From NCBI GenBank assembly GCA_018374635.1, contig JAHAEW010000049.1, positions 1 to 23,322 on the forward strand: DNA of 23,322 nucleotides. The letters run 5' to 3'. Positions within the stretch are counted from its first letter, which is position 1. Every line of letters begins with the position of its first letter. The notes beneath the pieces are model-generated. The model saw nothing but the letters and a program-made list of their open reading frames with translations, was not told the DNA's origin and made no database searches. Source of the stretch: Clostridiales bacterium (GTDB taxonomy: Bacteria > Bacillota > Clostridia > Oscillospirales > Oscillospiraceae). The position numbers and the translations under genes were made by a program. Shown here piece after piece: positions 7,404-15,998 of this stretch.

Positions 7404-8702
7404 ATGATGAGAGAATTTTCCGCACTGTGTCAGGCGCTGGAATCGGGGGCGCTGGATGACACACTGCGCACACTGTCCTGCCTGGGAGCGGAGATCCCGT
7501 CTGGGGCCAGAAGCCGGGTAGCCCGGGTGGCAAAGGGATTTCAGGAGACCTTTGGGCGGGAGGAGCATACGCCGGTGGCGGTTCTCTCCGCGCCGGGGCG
7601 GACCGAGATCGGAGGCAATCATACCGACCACCAGCGGGGCCGGGTGCTGGCAGCGGCGGTCAATCTGGATTTTCTGGCCTGCGCTGCACCCAACGGGACC
7701 CAGGCCATCCGCTTCCAGTCGGAGGGGTGGCCCATGGTGGAGGTGGATCTGAACACCCTGGAGCCCCAGGAGGGGGAGCGGGAGACCACGGCCTCTCTGG
7801 TGCGGGGAATGGCGGCCCGGATCGCGCAGCTGGGCTATGCGCCGGCGGGATTTGACGCCTATGCCATCTCCGACGTGCTACCCGGATCGGGCCTGTCCTC
7901 TTCGGCGGCCTGCGAGGTGCTGCTGGGCAACATCTTCAACACTCTTTTCTGTAAAAACGAGCTCTCTCCGGTGACGATCGCCCAGATGGGCCAGTATGCC
8001 GAGAACCAGTTTTTCGGCAAGCCCAGCGGGCTGATGGACCAGATGGCCTCCTCGGTGGGCGGCGCGGTGGCCATTGACTTTAGCGACCCAGACGCGCCGG
8101 TGATCGAGCCGCTGGCCGTGGATCTGGAACAGCAGGGCTATGCCCTGTGCATCGTGGACTCGGGAGCCGATCACGCCGATCTCACGGCGGAGTATGCCGC
8201 CATTCCGGAGGAGATGAAGGCGGTAGCGGCTTTCTTTGGCAGGTCTGTGCTGCGGGAGGTGCCGGAGGAGGACTTCTGGCGGGCATTTTCTGAGGTGCGT
8301 AAGGCGGCGGGCGACCGGGCCGTGCTGCGCGCCATGCATTTCTATGCCGATGACCGCCGGGTGGACCGGGAGGCCAAGGCTCTGGCCGCCGGGGAGTTTG
8401 ACGCCTTCCTGACACTGGTGAAGGAGTCGGGCCGCTCTTCCTGGACCCATCTCCAAAACATTGCCCCTGCGGGTGCGGTGAAAGAGCAGGCCATGGCGGT
8501 GGCCCTGGCCGCGGCCGAACGGGCGCTGGACGGGACGGGTGCCTTCCGGGTCCACGGCGGCGGATTTGCCGGGACCATCCAGGCCTTTGTGCCCCGGGAC
8601 CGGCTGGATGCCTTCCGGATGCAGATGGAGGAGATCCTGGGAGCGGGATGCTGCCATATCCTGTCCATCCGTCCGGTGGGCGGGGCGGTCATTTGGCAGT
8701 AA
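7404..8702 (+). CDS. galK: Galactokinase (GHMP kinase)
   Basis: It phosphorylates alpha-D-galactose to galactose-1-phosphate in the cytoplasm, the first committed Leloir step. The 432 residues are slightly longer than usual (about 380-400). Visible motifs are SAPGRTEIGGNHTDHQRGR (about 62-80, galactokinase signature), VLPGSGLSSSAACEV (about 158-172, ATP-binding GHMP motif 2), SGLMDQMASSVGG with the catalytic Asp, and the C-terminal VHGGGFAGTIQAFV. In the signature the usual GEHTDY is GNHTDH, so the Glu normally near the sugar is Asn. Start choice is ATG 7404 or 7407; the ribosome site (GGGTGAG) is weak, and upstream in-frame codons overlap the promoter -10. It is first of four tightly spaced genes. 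Confidence 0.93.
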   Translation: MMREFSALCQALESGALDDTLRTLSCLGAEIPSGARSRVARVAKGFQETFGREEHTPVAVLSAPGRTEIGGNHTDHQRGRVLAAAVNLDFLACAAPNGTQAIRFQSEGWPMVEVDLNTLEPQEGERETTASLVRGMAARIAQLGYAPAGFDAYAISDVLPGSGLSSSAACEVLLGNIFNTLFCKNELSPVTIAQMGQYAENQFFGKPSGLMDQMASSVGGAVAIDFSDPDAPVIEPLAVDLEQQGYALCIVDSGADHADLTAEYAAIPEEMKAVAAFFGRSVLREVPEEDFWRAFSEVRKAAGDRAVLRAMHFYADDRRVDREAKALAAGEFDAFLTLVKESGRSSWTHLQNIAPAGAVKEQAMAVALAAAERALDGTGAFRVHGGGFAGTIQAFVPRDRLDAFRMQMEEILGAGCCHILSIRPVGGAVIWQ

Positions 8703-8734
8703 GCAGGGGACAGAATCAAAAGGAGGAATTTTTT

Positions 8735-9727
8735 ATGGCGATTTTGGTGCTGGGCGGAGCGGGATATATCGGCTCCCACACGGTATATGAGTTGATTGAC
8801 GCGGGCCGGGATGTGGTGGTGGCGGACAACCTCCAGACCGGTTTCCGGGCCGCGGTCCATCCGGCCGCCCGGTTTTATGAGCTGGACATCCGGGACCGGG
8901 CGGCGCTGGACGCCCTGTTTGAGAAAGAGCGTATTGAGGGCGTGATCCACTTTGCGGCCTCCTCCCAGGTGGGAGAGTCCATGAGCGATCCCCTGAAATA
9001 CTATGACAACAACCTGCATGGGACCATGGTGCTCCTCGCCTCCATGGTGGCGCACGGGGTGGATAAGATCGTCTTTTCCTCCACCGCCGCCACCTATGGA
9101 GAGCCCGAGCGGGTCCCCATCCTGGAGTCCGACCGGACCGAGCCCACCAACTGCTACGGAGAGACCAAGCTCTCCATGGAGCGGATGATGGGCTGGGTCT
9201 CCCGGGCCCACGGCCTGCGGTACGTGGCCCTGCGCTACTTCAACGCCTGCGGCGCCCACCGCTCCGGCGCCATCGGAGAAGCCCATGCCCCGGAGACCCA
9301 TCTGATCCCCCTGATCCTTCAGGTGCCCAATGGACAGCGCGCCTGCATCAAGGTCTTTGGCGAGGACTATCCCACCCCCGACGGGACCTGCATCCGGGAT
9401 TATATCCATGTCTCCGATCTGGCCCAGGCCCACATTCTGGCGCTGGACTATCTGATCCGGGGCGGCGGGAACGATGTGTTCAACCTGGGCAACGGCGTGG
9501 GCTTTTCTGTGCGGGAGGTCATTGCGTGCGCCCGGAAGGTAACGGGGCACCCCATTCCCGCCGAGATGGCGCCCCGCCGTTCCGGCGATCCCGCCCAGCT
9601 GATCGCCTCTTCCGACAAGGCCATGGAGGTTCTGGGCTGGAAGCCGGAGCAGAACGATCTGGAGACCATCATCGCCTCGGCCTGGAACTGGCACAGGAGT
9701 CATCCCAATGGATTCGGGGAGGGCTGA
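8735..9727 (+). CDS. galE: UDP-glucose 4-epimerase
   Basis: It interconverts UDP-galactose and UDP-glucose with bound NAD, regenerating the UDP-glucose used by GalT. The 330 residues are typical of the extended short-chain dehydrogenase family. The N-terminal NAD motif is GGAGYIGS (7-14). The catalytic Tyr-x-x-x-Lys is YGETK (Tyr141, Lys145), with the upstream FSSTAATYGEP serine region. RYFNACGAHRSGAIGEAH and HPIPAEMAPRRSGDPAQL fit the sugar-binding C-terminal part. The ATG at 8735 follows a perfect AGGAGG eight bases away. It starts 32 bases after galK and ends three bases before galT. Confidence 0.96.
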   Translation: MAILVLGGAGYIGSHTVYELIDAGRDVVVADNLQTGFRAAVHPAARFYELDIRDRAALDALFEKERIEGVIHFAASSQVGESMSDPLKYYDNNLHGTMVLLASMVAHGVDKIVFSSTAATYGEPERVPILESDRTEPTNCYGETKLSMERMMGWVSRAHGLRYVALRYFNACGAHRSGAIGEAHAPETHLIPLILQVPNGQRACIKVFGEDYPTPDGTCIRDYIHVSDLAQAHILALDYLIRGGGNDVFNLGNGVGFSVREVIACARKVTGHPIPAEMAPRRSGDPAQLIASSDKAMEVLGWKPEQNDLETIIASAWNWHRSHPNGFGEG

Positions 9728-9730
9728 TCC

Positions 9731-11227
9731 ATGGAGGTGAACGAGGCCATTCAGGCCTTGGCGGAGTACGCCGTGCGTACCGGCCTCATTGTGGAAGAGG
9801 AGCGGGTCTGGGCGGTAAATTCTCTGCTGGAGGGACTGAAGCTGGACAGCTGGACGGCGCCGCAGGCCCCGGTTCCGGAGCGGCCGTTGGCGGCGATCCT
9901 GGAGGTACTGCTGGATGACGCCCATGCCAGGGGAGTGCTGGAAGAAAACTCGGTGAACCGCCGGGATCTCTTTGACACCATGCTCATGGGGCGCCTCACG
10001 CCCCGGCCCAGGCAGGTTGTGGAACGCTTCCGCGCCCTGTGGGAGGAGAACCCCCGGGCGGCCACGGACTGGTACTATACCTTCAGCCAGGATACCAACT
10101 ATATCCGCCGGGACCGTATCGCCCGGGATATGCAGTGGAAGGTGCAGACGGAATACGGCGCACTGGACATCACCATCAACCTCTCCAAGCCGGAGAAGGA
10201 TCCCCGTGCCATCGCGGCAGCCCGGGAGATGCCTGCCTCGGACTATCCCCGATGCCTCCTGTGCCGGGAGAATGAGGGGTATGCGGGCCGGGTCGATCGT
10301 CCGGCGCGGCAGAACCACCGGGTGGTGCCGGTCACCATCAGCGGTTCCCAGTGGTATTTGCAGTACTCCCCCTATACCTACTATCCGGAGCACTGCATCG
10401 TATTCAACGGAGCACATGTCCCCATGAAGATCGACCGGGCCTGCTTTGCCAAGCTGTTGGACTTTGTGGGACAGTTCCCCCACTACTTTGTGGGGTCCAA
10501 TGCGGACCTTCCCATCGTGGGCGGCTCCATCCTGGCCCATGACCATTTCCAGGGCGGGCACTATGCCTTCCCCATGGAGAAGGCCCCGGTGGACCGGGAC
10601 GTGGAATTTTCCGGATTCTCCGACGTCAAGGCGGGCATTGTCCGCTGGCCCATGTCGGTGCTGCGCATCGCCTCCGCCCGGCCGGAGCGCCTGGTGGAGC
10701 TGGCCGACCGGATACTCGCCTCTTGGCGGGGGTATACCGATGAGGCGGCCTTTGTCTTTGCCGAGACACAGGGAGAGCCCCACAATACCATCACGCCCAT
10801 TGCCCGGCGCAGGGGACAGGCCTATGAGCTGGACCTGGTCCTGCGCAGCAACATCACCACACCCGAACACCCGCTGGGGGTCTACCATCCCCATGCGGAG
10901 CTGCACCACATCAAAAAGGAGAACATCGGCCTGATCGAAGTGATGGGGCTGGCCGTGCTGCCCGCCCGGCTCAAAACCGAACTGGCGGCGGTGGCCGAGC
11001 ATCTGGTACAGGGGAGCGATCTGCGGGAGGACCCCCTCACCGCCTCCCATGCGGAGTGGGCCGAGGGATTCCGGCATAAATACGCATCCTTTACGGCGGA
11101 AAACGCCCTGGGGCTGGTGGAACAGGAGACCGGACTGGTCTTTGCACGGGTGCTGGAGCACGCGGGGGTCTATAAGCGCTCGCCCGAGGGGCAGGAGGCA
11201 TTCCTCCGCTTTATAAGGCAGGTGTAA
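9731..11227 (+). CDS. galT: UDP-glucose:hexose-1-phosphate uridylyltransferase, class II
   Basis: It transfers UMP from UDP-glucose to galactose-1-phosphate, making UDP-galactose and glucose-1-phosphate. At 498 residues it is the long class II form found in Firmicutes, not the roughly 350-residue E. coli form. The active-site segment ILAHDHFQGGHYAFPME places His270 and His272 where the class II nucleophile region lies, and LYHPHAELHHIKKENIGLIE-like sequence (VYHPHAELHHIKKENIGLIE) marks the C-terminal domain. A cysteine pair (CLLC) near residue 175 may belong to a metal site. The ribosome site GGGGAGGG overlaps the end of galE, suggesting translational coupling. Confidence 0.95.
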   Translation: MEVNEAIQALAEYAVRTGLIVEEERVWAVNSLLEGLKLDSWTAPQAPVPERPLAAILEVLLDDAHARGVLEENSVNRRDLFDTMLMGRLTPRPRQVVERFRALWEENPRAATDWYYTFSQDTNYIRRDRIARDMQWKVQTEYGALDITINLSKPEKDPRAIAAAREMPASDYPRCLLCRENEGYAGRVDRPARQNHRVVPVTISGSQWYLQYSPYTYYPEHCIVFNGAHVPMKIDRACFAKLLDFVGQFPHYFVGSNADLPIVGGSILAHDHFQGGHYAFPMEKAPVDRDVEFSGFSDVKAGIVRWPMSVLRIASARPERLVELADRILASWRGYTDEAAFVFAETQGEPHNTITPIARRRGQAYELDLVLRSNITTPEHPLGVYHPHAELHHIKKENIGLIEVMGLAVLPARLKTELAAVAEHLVQGSDLREDPLTASHAEWAEGFRHKYASFTAENALGLVEQETGLVFARVLEHAGVYKRSPEGQEAFLRFIRQV

Positions 11228-11230
11228 GAC

Positions 11231-12271
11231 ATGACACAGTGGATTTCCGCCCCCTTTGGCGTGACCGCCGGTGGAGAGGCGGTCACATGCTGGACGGGCC
11301 GCTGCGGGGACTATGCCGTACAGGTGCTGACCTATGGGGCCGCGCTCCGGTCCTTCCGGGTGCCGGCTCCCGAGGGGAGCCGGGACATTCTGCTTGGCTT
11401 TGATACCCTGGGAGACTATGAGGCGCAGGATAAGTACATCGGCGCGACCGTGGGACGCGTAGCCAACCGGATCGGAGGGGCCTCCTTTCTTCTGGAGGGC
11501 CATACCTACCCTCTGGCGGCCAATAACGGACCCAACTGTCTCCATGGTGGTGTGCGGGGCTTTGACCGGGCGGTGTGGACGGCCCGGCTGGAGGGGGAGG
11601 AACTCCTCCTCACCCACCACAGCCCGGATGGAGACGAGGGATTTCCGGGCGCACTGGAAGTGGAAGTACGCTGCGGACTGGACGAGGAGGGCGCGCTCTC
11701 CATCACCTATCAGGCCCGGAGCGACCGGGATACTCTGTGCAGCCTGACCAACCACAGCTATTTCAACCTGGCCGGACATGGGGCCGGGACCCTGGACGGG
11801 CAGTCGGTCCGTATCCACGCCGATGCCATCACGGTCACCGATGCGGACAGCACCCCCACCGGAGAACGGCTGGCGGTGGACGGAACCCCCTTTGACCTGC
11901 GGGAGGGCGTCCCGTTCCTGGAGGGGCTGGCGAAGGCCCATCCCCAGCTGGAGTTGGGCAGGGGGTATGACCACAACTTTATACTTCATGACCTCCCGGC
12001 GGGCCCGCTGCGCAGAGCGGCGGAGGTGACGGGACATGGGCTGCATCTGATCTGCCGGACCACACAGCCGGGTCTTCAGCTCTATATGGCGAACTATCTC
12101 GCCGGTGAGCGGGGGAAAGAGGGAGCCGTCTATGGGCCGCGCAGCGCCTTCTGCCTGGAAGCGCAGGGGTGGCCGGACGCCGTCCACCATCCGGATTTTC
12201 CAAGTATCATCCTCCGTCGGGGGGAGACCTATCGGCAGCGCACGGTCTATCAGGTGAAAGAAAGCAAATAG
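11231..12271 (+). CDS. galM: Aldose 1-epimerase (galactose mutarotase)
   Basis: It converts beta-D-galactose to the alpha anomer used by galactokinase. The 346 residues match the family. The conserved residues are visible: NGPNCLHGGVRGFDR with His105, LTNHSYFNL with His175 (catalytic acid), GRGYDHNF, and FCLEAQGWPDAVHHPDFPS with Glu310 as the catalytic base. It begins three bases after galT stops, behind AAGGCAGGTG, and is the last gene of galKETM. A strong terminator follows nine bases after the stop. Confidence 0.95.
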   Translation: MTQWISAPFGVTAGGEAVTCWTGRCGDYAVQVLTYGAALRSFRVPAPEGSRDILLGFDTLGDYEAQDKYIGATVGRVANRIGGASFLLEGHTYPLAANNGPNCLHGGVRGFDRAVWTARLEGEELLLTHHSPDGDEGFPGALEVEVRCGLDEEGALSITYQARSDRDTLCSLTNHSYFNLAGHGAGTLDGQSVRIHADAITVTDADSTPTGERLAVDGTPFDLREGVPFLEGLAKAHPQLELGRGYDHNFILHDLPAGPLRRAAEVTGHGLHLICRTTQPGLQLYMANYLAGERGKEGAVYGPRSAFCLEAQGWPDAVHHPDFPSIILRRGETYRQRTVYQVKESK

Positions 12272-12279
12272 ACGAAGAG

Positions 12280-12319
12280 AAGCTGAACGTGTATCAAACC
12301 ATACACGCTCAGCTTTTTT
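12280..12319 (+). terminator. Terminator of galKETM
   Basis: A 15-bp stem with one mismatch (12280-12294 with 12301-12315) has a six-base CAAACC loop and runs into six Ts. It is a classical Rho-independent terminator just behind galM. Confidence 0.9.
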
Positions 12320-12326
12320 ATACCGC

Positions 12327-12372
12327 AAAAATGAGTTGGTCCCCGTGCCGCAGGAACCGGCACAGGGACCAA
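12327..12372 (-). terminator. Terminator of the EIIC-like gene
   Basis: A 15-bp stem with one mismatch (12336-12350 with 12358-12372) and a seven-base loop is followed on the minus strand by CTCATTTTT. It ends the leftward EIIC-like gene 17 bases after its stop, back to back with the galM terminator. Confidence 0.82.
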
Positions 12373-12388
12373 GAGAGGGGAAAGGAGG

Positions 12389-13444
12389 TTAGACGGGGAT
12401 ATCCTCCACCAGAGAAATGATAGAATTTTCGGGGGCGTCCGTTTCCGAAGCTCCTTTTTGAAAGCGTTTGAATACGATGCTGCCCACAAAGCCCGCCAGA
12501 GAGCCGCCCAGCGCAGCCAGGACCAGGGCAAGCACCACGGTCTGAGGCTCATTGAAGGCAAAGGGAGCCAGGAGACCGGGGATGGGGGAAGCGGTACCCG
12601 GGGCGTTGTTCACGATGCCCAGCATGGCGGCTGCAATGCCGGCAAGTCCCCCGCCGAAGAAGTTGGACCCGTAGATGGGGATGGGGTTGCTGGTGATGAT
12701 GGGAGCCTGGGTCAGAGGCTCCAGCATGACAGCGATGATATTGCTCCGGTCGCCCAGGTGGAGGCGGGCAAAAATCAGGCCGTTGGTAAACGAACCGCCG
12801 AAGCAGGCAATGGCCGCAATGCCCATGGGAAGGCCGGTCAGACCCAGCATGGCGGTGAGCGCCATGGAGCTGAGGGGGGAGGTGCAGATCATCTTGATGA
12901 TACCGCCCAGCAGGAACCCCATCAGGAGGGGAGACTGCTCCGTAGCGGCGGTGATCATGGTGCCGATATAGCCCATAGCGGCATTTACGACCGGGTCTGC
13001 GGCGAAGGCGACCAGACGGGCAATGGGGGCCAGCATCAGGGCGCCCAGGATCACATCCAGTCCCGCGGGGAGATATTTTTCAATCAGGGGAGAGAGAAAA
13101 CCGACCAGATAGCCGGCCACAAAGCCGGGCAGGATACCATATCCTCCCACAGCCACACCGGTGACTACGGCGAAAATGGGATTGGCGCCCATCCCGATCG
13201 GCACCAGAATGGCGGCGGCTACACCGCCCATGCTGCCGGACATGCTTCCTACCTCGCCGAGAAAATCAATCCCGATCAGATTGCCGGAAATGTATTTGTG
13301 GATGGCCTCCACCAGGAAGGTGGCCACGGCCGCGTTGGCCAGACCGGACATTGCTTGGGAACCCTTGGGCGCCTTCATGCTGAACAGAGAGAAACCGGCC
13401 AGTGTCAGCAGGAGCAGGCCCATACCGAGAAGAATCGTTGTCAT
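12389..13444 (-). CDS. PfoR-like PTS EIIC-type membrane protein
   Basis: This 351-residue polytopic membrane protein resembles the PfoR/PTS_EIIC_2 family. Visible features are about nine hydrophobic segments, Gly-rich loops such as GSMSGSMGGVAAAILVPIGM, MICTSPLSSMALTAMLGL and ITSNPIPIYGSNFFGGGLAG. It probably transports or senses a small solute; no EIIA, EIIB or HPr-type gene is near, so phosphotransfer-coupled transport is not supported. ATG 13444 is chosen; the GTG at 13456 lies inside the GGAGGTG ribosome site. It has its own promoter (13634-13662) and terminator. The two-component pair just upstream on the same strand may control it. Substrate unknown. Confidence 0.82.
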   Translation of the reverse strand: MTTILLGMGLLLLTLAGFSLFSMKAPKGSQAMSGLANAAVATFLVEAIHKYISGNLIGIDFLGEVGSMSGSMGGVAAAILVPIGMGANPIFAVVTGVAVGGYGILPGFVAGYLVGFLSPLIEKYLPAGLDVILGALMLAPIARLVAFAADPVVNAAMGYIGTMITAATEQSPLLMGFLLGGIIKMICTSPLSSMALTAMLGLTGLPMGIAAIACFGGSFTNGLIFARLHLGDRSNIIAVMLEPLTQAPIITSNPIPIYGSNFFGGGLAGIAAAMLGIVNNAPGTASPIPGLLAPFAFNEPQTVVLALVLAALGGSLAGFVGSIVFKRFQKGASETDAPENSIISLVEDIPV

Positions 13445-13633
13445 AGACGCTCGCACCTCCGTCGTCTGTTTGGGTGGTAACTTCTTGTTGTACTCAGTTT
13501 ATAGAAGAGTTTCATAAAACAACAGGAAGTAACAGAAAGAAAACTATAAAACATGACGGAGAATGGAACTTTGTCAGAGTTATCAAAAAGAGAGGGGGAG
13601 TGTTTTGTGCAAAAAGCAGATAAAATAATCTGG

Positions 13634-13662
13634 ATTATAAGAAGAAAGGAAAAAGTGAGCAA
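13634..13662 (-). promoter_or_regulatory. Promoter of the EIIC-like gene, overlapping a T-rich direct repeat
   Basis: On the minus strand TTGCTC (13657-13662) and a perfect TATAAT (13634-13639) are 17 bases apart. The start near 13627 gives an AT-rich leader of about 180 bases. The -35 overlaps TTTTGC-N4-TTTTTC (13649-13664), which resembles, as I recall it, the TTTTGT-N4-TTTTGT direct repeat bound by B. subtilis GlnL (YcbB). The rest of the 13445-13768 gap shows no gene. Confidence 0.55.
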
Positions 13663-13733
13663 AAAAATAATTTATATGATGAGAAAAAATGAAAAAAGGA
13701 GAAAAACAGCGCATGGAAAAATAACAAAAGAAT

Positions 13734-13761
13734 ACGCCTTTCAGCAACGGCCGAAAGGCGT
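13734..13761 (-). terminator. Terminator of the two-component operon
   Basis: A perfect 9-bp stem (ACGCCTTTC 13734-13742 with GAAAGGCGT 13753-13761) and ten-base loop begin eight bases after the response regulator stop. Downstream on the minus strand is T-rich (ATTCTTTTGTTATTTTT). Confidence 0.78.
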
Positions 13762-13768
13762 GAAAAGA

Positions 13769-14626
13769 TTAGCGGCCGGCACAGAGGGCGGCCAGCGCAT
13801 AGAGAAATTTTTTGACGGAGACGCGCCCGTGAAGCGTGGTCTTTCCGCGGATACAGTCCATTTCCCGGCGTACCTGCTCAAAATGATAGAGTGTGCCGGC
13901 GTATTCGGTGAAGGTATCGTTGGAGTAATCCTCGATCCCCAAGTTGGCCAGATTCACCATGCCGGCCATGGCGGCCCGGCGGATGCGCTGTTCCATGGCC
14001 TTGGGGGAGTCGCTGAACCGGTCGCAGAGCTGAGCCACGGTCAGCTGTTCCTGCTGCCCCTGGTGGGAGAGGAGATATCCGACGACCTGAGAGATGTCCC
14101 GGCAGGCTGGATCGCCGCTGATGCCGATGCGGTGAAGGACGGCGTTGAGGACCGACTGCTGCCGCTCACCACTGTCGGGAGGGGGCGCGGGAGATGCAGA
14201 GCCTCCGGCGGGGATGCCGCCCTGGAGGAGCGAACGCATCTGCTCCATGGTACGGTCCATGGTCAAGAGCTTTCCCACCTTGCGCAGGATGCTGACCACC
14301 TCCACGCTGTTGACCGGCTTGGAGAGAAAGAAATCCACGCCGGCCGAGTAGGCCTCCGCCACCATGTCCTTGGAGGTGACCTGGGAGAGCATGACAAAGC
14401 GCAGGTCGGGATAGCGGCCGCGGGCCTGACGGACAAACTCGATGCCGTCCATTCCGGGCATGAGAAGATCCACCAGCACGATATCCGGACGCATATAGCG
14501 CAGGTCCTCCAGCGCATCCAGTCCGCTGGCCGCACTCCCGATCACACTGCCGGAGTCGCTGTCTTCGATGATCATACGCAGGATATTGAGGGTGGCCGAA
14601 TCGTCATCAATCAGGTAGAACAGCAT
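13769..14626 (-). CDS. Response regulator with YcbB-type output domain
   Basis: This 285-residue response regulator has an N-terminal receiver: acidic pocket YLIDDDS (4-10), phospho-acceptor Asp53 in LVDLLMPGMDG, and Lys103 in FLSKP. The C-terminal half (about 150-285, including LNAVLHRIGISGDPACRDIS and QRIRRAAMAGMVNLANLGIED) resembles the YcbB/GlnL DNA-binding domain of B. subtilis. ATG 14626 follows GGAGGGAACA. It overlaps the 3' end of the kinase gene by 20 bases, so the two are translationally coupled. The B. subtilis homologue controls glutamine use; the target here is unknown, the neighbouring EIIC-like gene being the best candidate. Confidence 0.88.
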   Translation of the reverse strand: MLFYLIDDDSATLNILRMIIEDSDSGSVIGSAASGLDALEDLRYMRPDIVLVDLLMPGMDGIEFVRQARGRYPDLRFVMLSQVTSKDMVAEAYSAGVDFFLSKPVNSVEVVSILRKVGKLLTMDRTMEQMRSLLQGGIPAGGSASPAPPPDSGERQQSVLNAVLHRIGISGDPACRDISQVVGYLLSHQGQQEQLTVAQLCDRFSDSPKAMEQRIRRAAMAGMVNLANLGIEDYSNDTFTEYAGTLYHFEQVRREMDCIRGKTTLHGRVSVKKFLYALAALCAGR

Positions 14627-15905
14627 GCTGTGTTCCCTCCAGTTCCCGCATGGGTATGCGGATGGTAAACAGGGCGCCTCCATTCTGGGACGAGACCTGA
14701 ATGGTTCCATGGAGTTTCTCCTCCACCAGATCCTTGACAATGGTAAGGCCGAGCCCGCGGTTGATTTCCCCTGTGGTGTAGTTGATTTTACTGGAAAAGC
14801 CCGGGGTAAAGATCTGCGCGATGCGCTGAGGTGGAATCCCGCCGCAGTCATCCGCTATGGTAAAGAGAAACTCACTTCCCTCCCGGCGCTGGGTCAGGAC
14901 CAGGTGGGCGGTATGGCCGGTCTGCGCGGCCTCCAGCGCATTGTTGAGCAGATTGCGGAAAATAGACATGAGATAATGGTGCTGTGTGGTATAGAGATTG
15001 TCGGAGAGGGAGGTGGTGCACACCACTTCTTTGCCGGAGGCCTGGGCGGCGCGCTCCACACTGTGGGTCAGAATCGAGAATAATTCCTCCAGTTCCATAC
15101 CGGGAATCGTGGAGGCGCGTTCCAGCGCCTCAGAGATGCCCCGCATGATCAGAAAATACTCCTTTTTTACCTCATGAATGTCCTTGGCAATGGTGAGGGC
15201 GGTACCTGCGGCCTCGCCGTCCGCGCCGCCGGAGCGGAGCTGACTGTACAGACGATAGGCGGCGTTCATGGTATTTTCGATGAGGGCGGTCCCCTTGTCC
15301 ATCCAGGCCACCTCGCTTTTGAGGGTGGCCGTCATGAGCAAGAGCCGCTGATAACGTTCGGCATCCTCCCGGCGCAGGACCTGAAAGCCATAGTTGTCCA
15401 GGGTGCGGATGATCAGGTAGGCGAAGAGGGTGCGCCCCGCCCCCACCACCAGCAGCTGAACCAGCAGGGACGGGGAAAAAACACCCCATCCCAGGCGGAT
15501 GAGCAGTTCCACAAAATTGGCGCATACATCGATCCCCACCAGCGGGAGGCAGAGCCGGGCGCGGAAGGGATGAAAGGGGCGGTGTCTGGCATACAGGTCA
15601 AAGAGCAGGCCATAGGTGAGATAGAAGAAGAGCTCGGGGGCATGGGCCGGAATGCACCCTTGGAGAGAAGAGGTGGTCACCCCCTGGATCAGGCAGCGCA
15701 GCAGAAAGACGCCGGGCGCGGCCAGTGCGGCGGTGGGGAAGAGGGGAATATCCGGCGTCAAAAAGAAAAGGACCGGCAGGAGAATGACGGCCACCGAAAT
15801 ATTAAATTCCTGCGTAAAGAGATTGATGGAGATCTGGGAGGCCAGAGCGATCAGGAAGGCGCTGGCCATCCATGGGCGGCGGATCAGACGGGAAGTATGC
15901 TCCAT
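14607..15905 (-). CDS. Membrane sensor histidine kinase, YcbA/GlnK-like
   Basis: This 432-residue kinase has a multi-span N-terminal membrane region (about 12-170, roughly six hydrophobic segments) and no large extracellular domain, so it probably senses within the membrane or via a transporter. The likely phospho-acceptor is His244 in KDIHEVKKEY. The ATPase domain shows the N box FRNLLNNALEAA (316-327), DDCGGI (352-357) and RGLGLTIVKDL (383-393). ATG 15905 is chosen over a longer in-frame start at 16061 because AGGTG precedes it and the extension is not membrane-like or conserved in appearance. It is the first gene of the kinase-regulator pair. Confidence 0.88.
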   Translation of the reverse strand: MEHTSRLIRRPWMASAFLIALASQISINLFTQEFNISVAVILLPVLFFLTPDIPLFPTAALAAPGVFLLRCLIQGVTTSSLQGCIPAHAPELFFYLTYGLLFDLYARHRPFHPFRARLCLPLVGIDVCANFVELLIRLGWGVFSPSLLVQLLVVGAGRTLFAYLIIRTLDNYGFQVLRREDAERYQRLLLMTATLKSEVAWMDKGTALIENTMNAAYRLYSQLRSGGADGEAAGTALTIAKDIHEVKKEYFLIMRGISEALERASTIPGMELEELFSILTHSVERAAQASGKEVVCTTSLSDNLYTTQHHYLMSIFRNLLNNALEAAQTGHTAHLVLTQRREGSEFLFTIADDCGGIPPQRIAQIFTPGFSSKINYTTGEINRGLGLTIVKDLVEEKLHGTIQVSSQNGGALFTIRIPMRELEGTQHAVLPD

Positions 15906-15998
15906 AATAGGACACCTGCCACAAATTTGAACCAAATTCATTGGATAAAATGGACAAAACAAGAGAGCGTATAGAAGGCGGATTAAGTTATATCTCTC

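Noticed and set aside
8342..12328. A 1328-codon open frame on the minus strand opposite galK-galE-galT-galM.
   Set aside because: It runs antisense to four certain genes with full motifs, ribosome sites and a shared terminator. Its translation is low-complexity and rich in Gly, His, Pro and Gln, as expected from the reverse strand of GC3-rich genes.
12389..13444. Assigning the EIIC-like protein as the galactose PTS transporter of the adjacent gal genes.
   Set aside because: It is on the opposite strand beyond back-to-back terminators, belongs to a PfoR-like family, has no EIIA/EIIB nearby, and the Leloir genes need unphosphorylated galactose, which Mgl supplies.
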